Of a stretch of DNA of 29,116 nucleotides, positions 1 to 8,419 are shown in pieces. Position numbers and translations under genes: made by a program. Position 1 is the first letter of the stretch. Every line of letters begins with the position of its first letter. Below the pieces are notes generated by a model. It was not told where the DNA came from. It did not search any database and worked only from the letters and a program-made list of their open reading frames with translations. This DNA comes from Bacteroides sp. UBA939 (GTDB lineage: Bacteria > Bacteroidota > Bacteroidia > Bacteroidales > Bacteroidaceae), in the NCBI RefSeq assembly GCF_002293435.1, contig NZ_DBDF01000057.1, forward strand, positions 2,742 to 31,857, written 5' to 3'.

Positions 1-2031
1 ATCATCGACAACGAAAACAACCTCTGGGTAGTCACCTATCAGGGATTGTTCAACCTGTTTGAGCGGAACTTCCTCACCTACAAGCTGCCCGAAGCAACCG
101 ACGCAGTGCGAACCGTCTTCCGTCATCCGGAGAAGGATGCCGTGATTGCCGGCACGCTGCAAGGCAAGATTTTTGAGATAGACAGTAAAGGAGGCAGCCG
201 CGAAGTCCCTTACCCGCCCAATCCGTATGGAACTGCCTTCTTCTTCGACCATAGCGCCGTGACGGATGGCGTCATGTACCTTCCCGGCCCGGGCGACATA
301 CTCAAGATTGGCAAACGTGAAAAGCGCTGGATGAACCTCCCATGGATGAATACCCCCTGCTTTGTGATAGCTCTGCACAACGGCAATCTGCTGGAAGGAT
401 GCCAAAGCGGCCTGATTGAATTTACGCCACAGGGGAATGTCGTGAAGAACTTCGCAGCGGATGCCATGCGCCAGGCAGTGGTAGCCAAACCTTGCTTCGA
501 TGCCAGGGGACGGTTATGGTTTGGCGGAATCCATGGGATAAGCATCTACGACTATGACGCTCAATGCATTGTGGACACCATCTTCAACGACTCCGTGCAA
601 CGAGTGCGCCACATGGGCAACGACGCCGACAGGAACGTGTGGTTCTCCTCCGAAAACCGGCTGTTTGTTTCCTCGGGCGATACCGTCCGGTTGGAAAGGA
701 CATTCCCTCAAGGGATTAATGGCATCTACTTCACCCGTGCAGACAACCGGATGATAGTCTTGACCCAGAGCGGATTCTATCTCTTCGACAAGAACAGGCA
801 GGAATCCATATTCTACAACCACGAGAACGGTTACATGGGAGAAGAATCCACCTCTGGAGCCATTGCCGAAGACGCCGCGGGTAATATTTACCTCCCGTCG
901 CTTGCAGGACTTGTCCGCTTTAATCCCCGCAAGATGGCTGCTACGGCCCATAAACCCGAGTTGCAGCTAATCTCCGTTTCGTCTTCCATCGACAATATCC
1001 ACTGGAAATCTATCGCGGATTCCATCTCAACACTGAATTACAGAGATAAAAACATCCGGTTCGGTTATATCGGACTTTCTTATTCGCAGGCGCAGAACGT
1101 CCGCTACCATTACCGGCTGCTTGGTTTCCAGAACGAATGGAGCCAACCGTCCGCCGACCGTGAAGTAACCTTCAACAACCTTCGCCCCGGCAGTTACACC
1201 TTCGAGATTTATGCCGATGCCGGAACGAACGAACTGCGTGGCGAAACCCGCTCGTTTTCGTTCTCCATCCTGCCTGCTTTCTGGCAGACCACCTGGTTTC
1301 TTGTAGCCTGCATCGTCTTCTTGATAATGGCAAGCGCCGGAGTGGCGCTCTACATCCAGCGGCGGAAGAACAAGATTCTTCTGGAGAGACTCCGTGCCGA
1401 GAAAGAACTCAACGAACTTCGCATCAGCAGCATCCGCCTGAAAGCCATTCCGCATTTCAATGCCAATGTACTGGCTGCCATCGAATATTATATCACCAAC
1501 CGTACAAGGGAAGAAGCGATGCACGTACTGGGCATTTACTCCGACTTCACCTACATGACGCTGAACGAGGTGGACAAAGCCGCCCGTCCTCTGGACGAAG
1601 AGCTGGCTTACGTGAAGATGTATCTCGACCTGGAGAAGGTACGCTTCCTGGACAAGTTCGACTTCGCGATAGAGGTAGAAGAAGACGTGGACAAGTCCGT
1701 GAAGTTGCCCAACATGATACTGCATACCTACTGTGAGAACGCCGTGAAGCATGGGCTGATGCCTTTGAAGTCGGACGGGCGACTTACGATACATGTTTCG
1801 CAGCACGAACAAACGGTCTGCGTAAGTGTGGAAGACAATGGAGTGGGGCGCACCTACGCCGCCCGGCACCCGCAGTTGCATAGCACGAAGCAGGGGCTTT
1901 CGATACTCAACCGGCAGATAGAAATCTACAATCGCTTCAACCAATGGAAAATCAGTCAGCAGATTGAAGACCTCGCCAGCGGTACGCGGTTCACAGTTGA
2001 GATACCCCTGGCATATACATACATCAATTAA
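1..2031 (+). CDS. Sensor histidine kinase with propeller and Y_Y_Y domains, 5' partial
   Basis: The frame is open from base 1, and the first residues (IIDNENNLWVVTYQGL) are already a propeller repeat, so the true start lies upstream. The TTG at 46 should not be taken as the start. Further two-component-regulator propeller blades follow (for example codons around 520-560 and 880-940), then a Y_Y_Y domain (about 1050-1270, with YHYRLLGFQNEW). One transmembrane helix lies at about 1285-1350. The kinase core is of the LytS/His_kinase type: the phospho-acceptor histidine is probably the PHF codon at 1453, the N box is ENAVKHG at about 1736-1756, and the G1 box is VEDNGVG. By family, the periplasmic propeller would sense a ligand and the kinase would phosphorylate the regulator that follows 21 bp downstream. 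The histidine motif PHFNANV departs from the usual NPHFLFN. The ligand is unknown. Confidence 0.93.
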   Translation: MIDNENNLWVVTYQGLFNLFERNFLTYKLPEATDAVRTVFRHPEKDAVIAGTLQGKIFEIDSKGGSREVPYPPNPYGTAFFFDHSAVTDGVMYLPGPGDILKIGKREKRWMNLPWMNTPCFVIALHNGNLLEGCQSGLIEFTPQGNVVKNFAADAMRQAVVAKPCFDARGRLWFGGIHGISIYDYDAQCIVDTIFNDSVQRVRHMGNDADRNVWFSSENRLFVSSGDTVRLERTFPQGINGIYFTRADNRMIVLTQSGFYLFDKNRQESIFYNHENGYMGEESTSGAIAEDAAGNIYLPSLAGLVRFNPRKMAATAHKPELQLISVSSSIDNIHWKSIADSISTLNYRDKNIRFGYIGLSYSQAQNVRYHYRLLGFQNEWSQPSADREVTFNNLRPGSYTFEIYADAGTNELRGETRSFSFSILPAFWQTTWFLVACIVFLIMASAGVALYIQRRKNKILLERLRAEKELNELRISSIRLKAIPHFNANVLAAIEYYITNRTREEAMHVLGIYSDFTYMTLNEVDKAARPLDEELAYVKMYLDLEKVRFLDKFDFAIEVEEDVDKSVKLPNMILHTYCENAVKHGLMPLKSDGRLTIHVSQHEQTVCVSVEDNGVGRTYAARHPQLHSTKQGLSILNRQIEIYNRFNQWKISQQIEDLASGTRFTVEIPLAYTYIN

Positions 2032-2052
2032 CTGATTCAAAACTTAAACGCC

Positions 2053-2799
2053 ATGGCCCGTGTCATCATAGTCGAAGACGAATATTATCCCCGGCAAACG
2101 CTGCGGGAGAAATTGGAATGCAACTTTCCCGATATGGAAATCCTGACTGAATGTGAGAATGCGGAGGACGCTCTGATTAGTATCCTGCGGCTGCGTCCAG
2201 ACTTGCTGTTTCTCGACATACAGATGCCCAACAAGAACGGTCTTTGGCTGGCAGACGAGCTGCTGCTGATGCAGGGAGAAACCTTTACGCCGCCGGACAT
2301 TGTTTTCACCACCGGCTATGCCTATCCGGAGTATCTGCTGAAGGCTTTTGAGCTGGCAGCCATTGATTATCTGGTGAAGCCCGTCAGTGCGGAGAGTCTC
2401 AGGAAAGCCGTTGCCCGCTACCACGAACGCGCAGGCGCCTCCACCGGACTGCAACGCCTGACGGAGGCTCTGCATGAAGAAAAGCTACTGAAATTCAAAA
2501 GCTACAACGGGCTGTTCCTGCTTCGTCCCGAAGACATTGCCTACGTGGAGGCCGACCGCGACTACGCCTGCATGTTCCTTGCCAACGGATCCAAAGAGGA
2601 TGTCTTTGAACGCTTGGGCGAGATAGAAAAGAAGCTACCTGCGGATACGTTTCTCCGTACCGGGAAAAGCGTAATCGTAAACCGTAAGTACATCCGGAAA
2701 ATAACAAATACTACTCTTCAACTCGCTACTCCTTCCACAAGCTATCTGGTGGAGATTTCGCGGAGTGCAATCAAACAACTGAAGGATACTCTTATTTAG
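2053..2799 (+). CDS. LytTR-family response regulator
   Basis: This is a 248-residue DNA-binding response regulator, presumably the partner of the kinase 21 bp upstream. The receiver domain covers about residues 1-125, with acidic D9/E10, phospho-acceptor D55 in LLFLDIQMPN, the FTTGY switch region and K112 in DYLVKP. A LytTR domain (about 145-245) follows, recognisable from the IAYVEADRDYACMF and FLRTGKSVIVNRKYI segments. Length and domain order are standard for the AgrA/LytR group. The first ATG of the frame is used. No gene follows for about 700 bp, so the target is not obvious from the downstream context. The kinase and regulator are almost certainly one operon that begins upstream of the window. 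Confidence 0.93.
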   Translation: MARVIIVEDEYYPRQTLREKLECNFPDMEILTECENAEDALISILRLRPDLLFLDIQMPNKNGLWLADELLLMQGETFTPPDIVFTTGYAYPEYLLKAFELAAIDYLVKPVSAESLRKAVARYHERAGASTGLQRLTEALHEEKLLKFKSYNGLFLLRPEDIAYVEADRDYACMFLANGSKEDVFERLGEIEKKLPADTFLRTGKSVIVNRKYIRKITNTTLQLATPSTSYLVEISRSAIKQLKDTLI

Positions 2800-2800
2800 G

Positions 2801-2984
2801 TACGGAGGTACGGAGTTTTTTCTTTATTGAATACAGAGATACGGAGTTTTTTCTTTTGTTGAACACAGAGGTACAGAGGCACAGAGTTTTCTCTCTGCGA
2901 CGTAGTCGCCCTCTCTGTGTACTCAGGTTCAGGTTCTCTTCTTAAAAGAAAGAAAAACTCTGTGTCTCTGTACCTCTGTGTTTA
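2801..2984. repeat. cacagag-type intergenic inverted repeat, copy 1
   Basis: The core element at about 2861-2984 has a left arm of gaacacagag, gtacagag and gcacagagtttt pieces and a right arm that is its reverse complement (aaaactctgtgtctctgtac). The middle carries gcgacgtagtcgc, itself a small hairpin. Two further decayed left-arm pieces (acggaggtacggagttttt and atacagagatacggagttttt) precede it at about 2801-2852. The same arms occur at about 8269-8388 and 15497-15615. It lies just after the regulator stop codon and could act as a transcript 3' end, but no function is shown. Confidence 0.85.
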
Positions 2985-3071
2985 AACATAAACTCTCAGT
3001 GTTCAGTTCATGAAGTACTTCATCCTGCCTGATGTATGAACGGAACATAGATGACTATATACCTTAGGATA

Positions 3072-3137
3072 CAATCATACCCACTGATTGTAGGAATCAT
3101 ACCCACTGATTGTGGCAATCATACCCAATGATTCCTA
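3072..3137. repeat. Three 22-bp tandem palindromic repeats
   Basis: Three units start at 3072, 3094 and 3116. The unit is close to caatcatacccactgattgt, in which CAATCA and TGATTG form inverted arms around tacccac. The third unit is diverged (caatcatacccaatgatt). The 22 bp period is about two helical turns, which could suit a dimeric DNA-binding protein, but no binder is known to me. Confidence 0.85.
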
Positions 3138-3219
3138 CCACACTATAAGACTGCTCTATGATGAGGTTTATAGCGTTTGCCAATCAAAGGTATCTCTTAC
3201 CTTGTACCCCAATACTAAT

Positions 3220-3269
3220 TTCGTGGATAAAAACCCCCACTTCGTGGACACCGGATACCACTTCGTAGA
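3220..3269. repeat. Three 21-bp-period ttcgtgg repeats
   Basis: The motif ttcgtggat/ttcgtggac/ttcgtagat recurs at 3220, 3241 and 3262, exactly 21 bp apart, with variable sequence between. The ccacttcgtgg junction is a small palindrome. If translated, the stretch reads as a heptapeptide repeat (NFVDKNP, HFVDTGY, HFVDGRL), but nothing else supports a gene here. Confidence 0.7.
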
Positions 3270-3370
3270 TGGCCGTCTTCTTTGTATTATCCAACAGAAA
3301 TTTCATCTGTATATTTGCTAAGAGTTAAATCACATAAGCAAATGTTTATAATTAGTTTATACCTTGATAG

Positions 3371-3460
3371 TATCCGTCATGCTGAGCGTAGCCGAAGCAT
3401 CTCCTCTTCTGAAATACAAAGGGGGAGGAGATGCTTCGGCTGCGCCCAGCATGACGGATA
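3371..3460. repeat. Long inverted repeat, 36-bp arms
   Basis: The left arm at 3371-3406 (beginning TATCCGTCATGCTGAGCGTA) and the right arm at 3425-3460 are reverse complements with only two mismatches, separated by about 18 bp. The resulting hairpin would be very stable. It looks like a mobile palindromic intergenic element, not an ordinary terminator, because there is no trailing T tract. Confidence 0.88.
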
Positions 3461-3524
3461 CTACAAGATAATTGAACCGAGAATACTACAAAATAATTGT
3501 GTAACCCTTTAAAAATAAAAAGTA

Positions 3525-4313
3525 ATGAAAAAGATGATTATCGCGATGTTTATCGCAACAGTAGCAGCCACCTCAGCCGTTTCTACGGCAAGTGCACAAC
3601 AACAAATCAAGTACGGCGTCCGTGCAGGTTTCAACAATTCCACCTACCGGATTGGCATAAAGGACGCCAGTTTCAGCGTCAACCCCGGCAGCAAGGCAGG
3701 CATCTACCTGGGCGGACAAGCCATCATCCCCATCCAGGGCGTCTGGAGTTTCCAGCCCGAACTTGTCTATAGCATGGGTGGACTGAAAATCAGCGGCAAA
3801 GGCGAACAGCTCGAATTGCTCGAAATGGGACTGGACGGCGCCACCGGAACACTCTCCATCTCGAGCACCATGCACCACCTCAACATCCCCTTGCTGGTAA
3901 GAATGCAAGCGTCGGACAAACTGAGCCTCATGGCAGGTCCGTACATCGCTTACCGGATGGCGCTCGGAGTGGACTATAACGACGGGATGGAGAACTTCAT
4001 GAAAGAAGGTGCGATGGATGAAGAATTGATGCTCGAAGAGATCGCCAACGCTAAAAAATCCCTGAAGACCACGCTGGACGAAAACCTCAGCAAGCTCGAC
4101 ATCGGCTTCACGATCGGCGCCGAATATGCGTTCGACAACGGATTGTTTGTCGACATGCGCTACAACTTCGGACTGATTAACCACCTGAAGAGTGATTATA
4201 AGATTGTGATGGATGGAGAAACTGTGGAAGAAGGCAGCTGGAAAAAGGATATGGGCGTGGAACCCAAGATGAAACGTTCATCATTCCAGATAGGAGTTGG
4301 TTATCGGTTCTAA
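3525..4313 (+). CDS. PorT-like outer-membrane beta-barrel protein
   Basis: This is a 262-residue protein with a signal peptide (MKKMIIAMFIATVAATSAVS, cleavage near ASAQQ). Alternating barrel strands follow, such as IKYGVRAGFNNSTY, GVWSFQPELVYSMGG, KLSLMAGPYIAYRMA and DIGFTIGAEYAFDNGL. The last strand, SSFQIGVGYRF, ends in the aromatic residue typical of barrels inserted by the BAM machinery. The pattern fits the outer-membrane beta-barrel (PorT/OMP_b-brl_2) families of Bacteroidetes, which are usually 180-260 residues long. An acidic, helical-looking insertion (about residues 150-188, ANAKKSLKTTLDENLSKL) probably forms an extracellular or periplasmic loop. The gene stands alone, with repeat elements on both sides. 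The function is not known, and a structural or small-molecule porin role is only inferred from the family. Confidence 0.85.
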   Translation: MKKMIIAMFIATVAATSAVSTASAQQQIKYGVRAGFNNSTYRIGIKDASFSVNPGSKAGIYLGGQAIIPIQGVWSFQPELVYSMGGLKISGKGEQLELLEMGLDGATGTLSISSTMHHLNIPLLVRMQASDKLSLMAGPYIAYRMALGVDYNDGMENFMKEGAMDEELMLEEIANAKKSLKTTLDENLSKLDIGFTIGAEYAFDNGLFVDMRYNFGLINHLKSDYKIVMDGETVEEGSWKKDMGVEPKMKRSSFQIGVGYRF

Positions 4314-4334
4314 GTGCTTTTTCCTGCATACAAT

Positions 4335-4461
4335 TATTTTTTAGACGCGGATGACGCGGATAACGCGGATTTCTTTTTCTCTTTCGGTTCTCTTCTGGAC
4401 AGGCTAACATAGCTCAGCATTTAAAATCCGTGTTATCCGCGTCATCCGCGTCTAAAAAATT
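4335..4461. repeat. Inverted repeat with gacgcgga-type arms
   Basis: The left arm at about 4335-4371 contains tttttagacgcggatgacgc and the right arm at about 4424-4461 is its reverse complement with about two differences. A loop of roughly 50 bp separates them. Each arm itself repeats a 9-10 bp unit (gcggatgac, gcggataac). It occupies most of the gap between the barrel gene and the amidase gene and may end transcription from either side, but it looks like an intergenic mobile palindrome. Confidence 0.87.
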
Positions 4462-4534
4462 GCTTGTACTGCGCAGCAACCTGATTGAAGCTTCCGAGCG
4501 TTATCTCTCATTTGTAATATAAACTATTTATTAA

Positions 4535-5251
4535 ATGCGCAAGATACCCCTACACCTCCTCCCCACCGTCCTGTTCGAAATCCCCATAGCCAGCCTCTCC
4601 CACCGGATATCCGACCACGACCGGCAGGCAATGGCCACCGTGCTGGAAGCCGGCGATATACTGCTCACCACCGACAGGCTGTTCCCCCTCTGGCGACTGG
4701 GAGCCGCCCTGCTGGGCAGCCCGCTCTACTGCCATGCCGCCATGTACACCGACGACAACCGCATAGTAGAAGCCACCACCTTCCATCCATCCGGCCTGGG
4801 CGTAGTGTACAGATCCGTGCGAGGCTTCCTCTCCGGGCGAAGAAGCGTTTGCATCATCCGCCCCACCTACCGCTCGGAAGCCGACCACCGCACTGTACTC
4901 GCATGGCTCGACCGCCAGGTAGGAAAACCCTACGACTACGGCTTCAACAGCCGAAGCGAACAGGCAATGTATTGCAGCAAACTCGTTGCCATAGCCCTGC
5001 AACAGACAGGAATGCCGGTAACACCGCAACGCATCCTGGGAAGGCGGGACATCTACCTGCCCGACGCATTCCTGCGCATATCCGACTCGCGAATCGTTTA
5101 TTCCTCCTGCCGTACCGTGTGGAAATCCCTGCTCTACGACTTGCCATTCGTACTCTCTGTGGCGATGTTGCCCGTGTTTCCCGTAGCCGGTGTGGCGCTA
5201 TGGGTTGTGCTGGCCGCTCTCGGGTTATTGCAATACATGAAACGGATATAA
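4535..5251 (+). CDS. YiiX-like permuted papain-fold amidase/peptidase
   Basis: This 238-residue protein has the circularly permuted NlpC/P60-like layout of the YiiX/YebB (DUF830) group. GDILLTTDRLF (residues 40-50) opens the domain. The catalytic histidine is probably H67 in LYCHAAMY. E79 lies in RIVEAT, and the catalytic cysteine is probably C147 in MYCSKLVAIAL, following GKPYDYGF. By family it would cleave an amide or peptide bond in murein, lipid or protein, but the substrate is unknown. A hydrophobic segment near the C terminus (about residues 205-234) predicts a membrane anchor; no N-terminal signal peptide is clear. It begins a likely operon, since the TonB-dependent receptor starts 13 bp after its stop. 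The start is the first ATG, at 4535. Confidence 0.82.
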   Translation: MRKIPLHLLPTVLFEIPIASLSHRISDHDRQAMATVLEAGDILLTTDRLFPLWRLGAALLGSPLYCHAAMYTDDNRIVEATTFHPSGLGVVYRSVRGFLSGRRSVCIIRPTYRSEADHRTVLAWLDRQVGKPYDYGFNSRSEQAMYCSKLVAIALQQTGMPVTPQRILGRRDIYLPDAFLRISDSRIVYSSCRTVWKSLLYDLPFVLSVAMLPVFPVAGVALWVVLAALGLLQYMKRI

Positions 5252-5264
5252 AACAGATTCCGCT

Positions 5265-7289
5265 ATGAAGCATTTAGTCAGCTTGCTATTCATACTGTTC
5301 TGGGCAACCGGACTACATGCGCAGACTCCGACGGTAGAACTCGAAGAAGTGCTGGTAACGCCCGATAATCCCAATGCCAACGTAACCTCGCCCAAGATGA
5401 GCATCATGAAAATCAATGCACATACCCTCCGGCAAATGCCGGCGTTGATGGGAGAAGTAGACCTGCTGAAAGCCATCCAACTGATGCCCGGCGTGCAGAG
5501 CACCTCGGAAGGTTCTACGGGATTCAACGTGCGCGGCGGCCACTACGACCAGAACCTGATTCTGCTTGACGAAGCCACCATATACAACGCCTCCCACCTG
5601 ATGGGTTTCTTCTCCGTATTCAACCCCGACGTGGTGCACAACGCCCAACTCTACAAAGGAGACCTGCCGGCCGCGTATGGCGGCAGACTCTCGTCACTGC
5701 TCGACGTACGCACCAGGGACGGCAACAACCAGCGTTTCGGCGGCGCCGGCGGAATCGGCCTTATATCGAGCCGATTGATGTTCGAGGGGCCGGTAGTGAA
5801 AGACCGTTCCTCCTTCCTCATTGCCGGGCGGCGCACCTACTTCGACCTCTTCACTCCGCTGGTGAGCGAAATGCGCGACAACGATGCACGGGCCTATTTC
5901 TACGACCTGAACGCCAAGCTGACCTGGCGCATAGACCACCGCAACCGCCTTTCTGCCTCCCTCTACAATGGAAAAGACAGCTACGGCATGAACTTAGCCG
6001 CGATGGAATTTGGCAACACCACCTTCAGCTTGCGCTGGAATCATATATTCTCGTCGCGCCTCTACGCCAATGTCACGGCAACGGGAGTAGGATACAGCTA
6101 CCGGATGGTGAACCAGGCATACGACCGGCTTTCCGAACGCTATGCGTCCGAATTGCGGGAGTACGGCATTAAGGCTGATTTCTCTTGGCAAATCCATCCG
6201 GATAATGAATTGCAGTTCGGCTACCGGCTGGCGCACCATGCCGTGGAGCCGGGCAGTGTGGTTGGCATCGGCAGGAATACCGCCTTGAGAAATATCCACC
6301 TGAAAGAGAGCAACGCCGTGGAGCAATCGCTCTATGTATCGGACGAGGTTAGGGCAGGCCGGCGATTCATCCTCAGGTATGGGCTGCGGGCTACTGCTTT
6401 CCGCAACCCGGACAACGGCGGAATATCCCGGTATGCACTCGACCCGCGCATGGGGCTGACTTTGATACTCGATGAACGTCAATCCCTCAGAATGAGCTAT
6501 ACAGGCACATCGCAGTTTGTGCAGATGCTTTCCAATTCATCGTCAGGGTCGCCGCTCGATGTCTGGTTTCACGCTTCGCGGAATGTGAAGCCGCAACTTG
6601 GGCATCAGTTTGCAGCAGGCTACTACCGCAATTTCAAACAGGACACTTACGAGTTCTCCATCGAGGGCTATTACAAGCTGCTGCGCAATGCAATCGACTT
6701 TCGCGACCATGCAGAGCTACTACTCAACGAACACTTTGAAGAGGAACTCCGCTTCGGCAAAGGATATGTCTGCGGACTTGAAGTGACGCTGGCCAAGAGA
6801 CAGGGACGGCTGACCGGTTGGCTCAGCTATACCTACACGCGCAGCATGAAGAAAATCAATACCGTGAACAACGGGGAATGGTATCAGGCTTCGACAGACA
6901 AGCCGGTGAACCTGACAACTGTGCTGAATTATAAACTGTCGCCCCGGTGGGAGGTTGCCGCCAATTGGATTCTTGCGAGCGGTATGCCGGTTACCTACCC
7001 TACGGGGCGCTACAAGATAGAGAATAGATACGTGCCCATCTATTCCGGACGCAACGAGTACCGGTATCCTGCTTATCATCGCCTTGATTTGTCCGCCACG
7101 TGGCATCTCGCCAGGTCGGGCAAGCGCTGGAAGCATAGTCTGAACTTCGCGGTCTATAACGCCTACGGACGCAGGAATCCGTGGATGGTCTACTTTAAAC
7201 AGGAAGCGGGTAACCCGGATGTGCTGCGTGGGGAGATGATGTACCTGTTTACTTACGTACCTTCGATTACATGGAATTTTTCATTTTAG
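5265..7289 (+). CDS. TonB-dependent outer-membrane receptor
   Basis: This is a 674-residue receptor with a signal peptide (MKHLVSLLFILFWATGLHAQ) and a TonB-box-like ELEEVLVT immediately after it. The plug domain covers about residues 45-165 (LLKAIQLMPGVQSTSEGSTG, FNVRGGHYDQNLILLDE, GRLSSLLDVRTRDGN), and a 22-strand-type barrel ends in SITWNFSF. It imports a ligand across the outer membrane using TonB energy. It lacks the N-terminal carboxypeptidase-regulatory-like domain common in Bacteroidetes receptors, so it is compact. The next gene encodes a DUF4249 lipoprotein, a frequent partner of this receptor class, and starts 2 bp downstream. The amidase gene ends 13 bp upstream. The ligand is unknown. 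SusD is absent, so classic glycan uptake is less likely. Confidence 0.92.
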   Translation: MKHLVSLLFILFWATGLHAQTPTVELEEVLVTPDNPNANVTSPKMSIMKINAHTLRQMPALMGEVDLLKAIQLMPGVQSTSEGSTGFNVRGGHYDQNLILLDEATIYNASHLMGFFSVFNPDVVHNAQLYKGDLPAAYGGRLSSLLDVRTRDGNNQRFGGAGGIGLISSRLMFEGPVVKDRSSFLIAGRRTYFDLFTPLVSEMRDNDARAYFYDLNAKLTWRIDHRNRLSASLYNGKDSYGMNLAAMEFGNTTFSLRWNHIFSSRLYANVTATGVGYSYRMVNQAYDRLSERYASELREYGIKADFSWQIHPDNELQFGYRLAHHAVEPGSVVGIGRNTALRNIHLKESNAVEQSLYVSDEVRAGRRFILRYGLRATAFRNPDNGGISRYALDPRMGLTLILDERQSLRMSYTGTSQFVQMLSNSSSGSPLDVWFHASRNVKPQLGHQFAAGYYRNFKQDTYEFSIEGYYKLLRNAIDFRDHAELLLNEHFEEELRFGKGYVCGLEVTLAKRQGRLTGWLSYTYTRSMKKINTVNNGEWYQASTDKPVNLTTVLNYKLSPRWEVAANWILASGMPVTYPTGRYKIENRYVPIYSGRNEYRYPAYHRLDLSATWHLARSGKRWKHSLNFAVYNAYGRRNPWMVYFKQEAGNPDVLRGEMMYLFTYVPSITWNFSF

Positions 7290-7291
7290 CA

Positions 7292-8188
7292 ATGATGAAA
7301 CGAAAGAGAAACCAAATAACTGCATCAGGAATCGTAGCCTGTACCTGTCTGCTGGCAGCGTGCACTGCGCAGATTGAGATTGAGACGGTGGATGCCGTGG
7401 AGCACTTGGTGATTTACGGAACGGTTACTAATGAACTGAAACGGCAACGGATTGATATTACCCGGTCGGCGCCGTATTTCTCGGACACTGCCCCCGGTGG
7501 TGTTTCCGGTGCTGAGGTGAGGGTTACTGCGTCGACGGGAGAGGTGTACCTGTTCTCTGAGGAGTTGCAGTCGCCCGGGGTCTACCTCTCTGATGCAGCT
7601 TTTGCCGGATTCTCCGGAGAATCCTATCAGCTCGATGTGGCAGTGGACTGGAACAATGATGGGACACCGGATTGTTTCACTGCTTCGGAGCGAATGCCCC
7701 TTCCTCTGCTGGGCGAGAGGATTGACTTGAAATGGAGCAGGATGAAGGATTACGTCGACGTACTGGCATGGTGCGAACTGCCCCGGGAACAGGAAAACTA
7801 CATCTGCCTGAAAGTACGAATCAACAACCGTATGGTGACCGACAGCCTCGACCAATATACGTTCTTTGACGAATCATACATCAATAGCAAGACATTGGAA
7901 GGGGTGGAAATCTATTCGCTCAGCCAGAAAGACGAGAATCTGACGCTTGCAGCCGGCGATGAGCTGACGTTGATAGCTCTTTCATTAACAAAAGAGTTCT
8001 ACGATTTCTCGCTCAACGGGAAAAAGGAAGTCCGTCCGTCACCGCCCATTATGGTTGGCCCTCCTGCCAATATGCCAACTAATCTTATGCGGACGGCAGG
8101 CGCTGTAGTCCCGTTAGCCGGTTATTTCTCTGCCTGTGCTACGGATAGTGTTTCTGTCTCTGTGACGGAAGAATTTATAAATAAATGA
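7292..8188 (+). CDS. DUF4249 family lipoprotein
   Basis: This is a predicted lipoprotein of about 298 residues with a lipobox at CLLAAC near the N terminus. The body shows DUF4249 features: HLVIYGTVTNELKRQRIDIT followed by RSAPYF, then GAEVRVTASTGEVYLF, then SYQLDVAVDWNNDG, an immunoglobulin-like beta pattern. An upstream in-frame ATG at 7271 lies inside the receptor gene. The ATGs at 7292 and 7295, just after the receptor stop, give a proper signal peptide and are preferred. DUF4249 proteins sit next to TonB-dependent receptors across Bacteroidetes and are presumed to be surface or periplasmic accessory proteins; their biochemical role is not established. Translation is probably coupled to the receptor gene. 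Confidence 0.85.
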   Translation: MMKRKRNQITASGIVACTCLLAACTAQIEIETVDAVEHLVIYGTVTNELKRQRIDITRSAPYFSDTAPGGVSGAEVRVTASTGEVYLFSEELQSPGVYLSDAAFAGFSGESYQLDVAVDWNNDGTPDCFTASERMPLPLLGERIDLKWSRMKDYVDVLAWCELPREQENYICLKVRINNRMVTDSLDQYTFFDESYINSKTLEGVEIYSLSQKDENLTLAAGDELTLIALSLTKEFYDFSLNGKKEVRPSPPIMVGPPANMPTNLMRTAGAVVPLAGYFSACATDSVSVSVTEEFINK

Positions 8189-8205
8189 TAATTTAACGGT
8201 GATTT

Positions 8206-8388
8206 AAACACAGAGACACAGGGGCACAGAGTTTTTTCTTTGTGTGTTATAAATGAGAATTTATATTTGAACACAGAGACACAGAGTTTCTTCTCTTTGC
8301 GACGTAGTCGCCCTCTCTGTGTACTCTTATCCTGGTTCTTTTCTCAAAAGAAAGAAAAAACTCTGTGCCTTTGCGTCTCTGTGTTCAA
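8206..8388. repeat. cacagag-type intergenic inverted repeat, copy 2
   Basis: The core at about 8269-8388 has a left arm with gaacacagagacacagagtt and a right arm with ctctgtgcctttgcgtctct, reverse-complementary in design. The middle shares gcgacgtagtcgccctctct and a later aaaagaaagaaaaa tract with copy 1. An extra left-arm piece, aaacacagagacacaggggc, lies at 8206-8225. An open frame reads through it into the following hydrolase gene. Confidence 0.85.
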
Positions 8389-8419
8389 GCATAAATCATC
8401 ATATAAACAACATATCACC

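Larger units (their letters stand above)
2800..3524. other. Repeat-rich intergenic region
   Basis: These 725 bp hold no convincing gene. They contain four repeat structures, each listed separately: a cacagag-type inverted element, a 3 x 22 bp repeat, a 3 x 21 bp repeat and a long inverted repeat beginning TATCCGTCATGC. Short open frames here (about 3112-3321 and 3282-3512) are made mostly of repeat sequence and lack recognisable domains. A TATATTTG matching the Bacteroides -7 box lies at 3310-3317, but the nearest upstream TTTG (3281-3284) is 25 bp away instead of 19-21. It is therefore only a weak promoter candidate for the barrel gene at 3525. Confidence 0.7.

Noticed and set aside
46..2031. 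TTG at 46 as the start of the histidine kinase
   Set aside because: The frame is open to base 1 and the residues before 46 continue a propeller repeat, so the gene is truncated by the window edge.
1027..2040. 337-residue minus-strand open frame opposite the kinase
   Set aside because: It is a shadow of the kinase coding frame in GC-rich DNA, with no recognisable domain.
3112..3321. Small open frame with FVD heptapeptide repeats
   Set aside because: The repeats arise from the 21-bp DNA repeat, the start lies inside the 22-bp repeats, and no domain is visible.
3282..3512. Small open frame of 76 residues
   Set aside because: Most of it is the long inverted repeat read as protein (HAERSRSISS and GCAQHDG); no domain or start context supports it.
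8240..8419. 60-residue N-terminal extension of the alpha/beta hydrolase
   Set aside because: It is translated from the cacagag repeat element, and a proper lipoprotein signal begins at the ATG at 8420.
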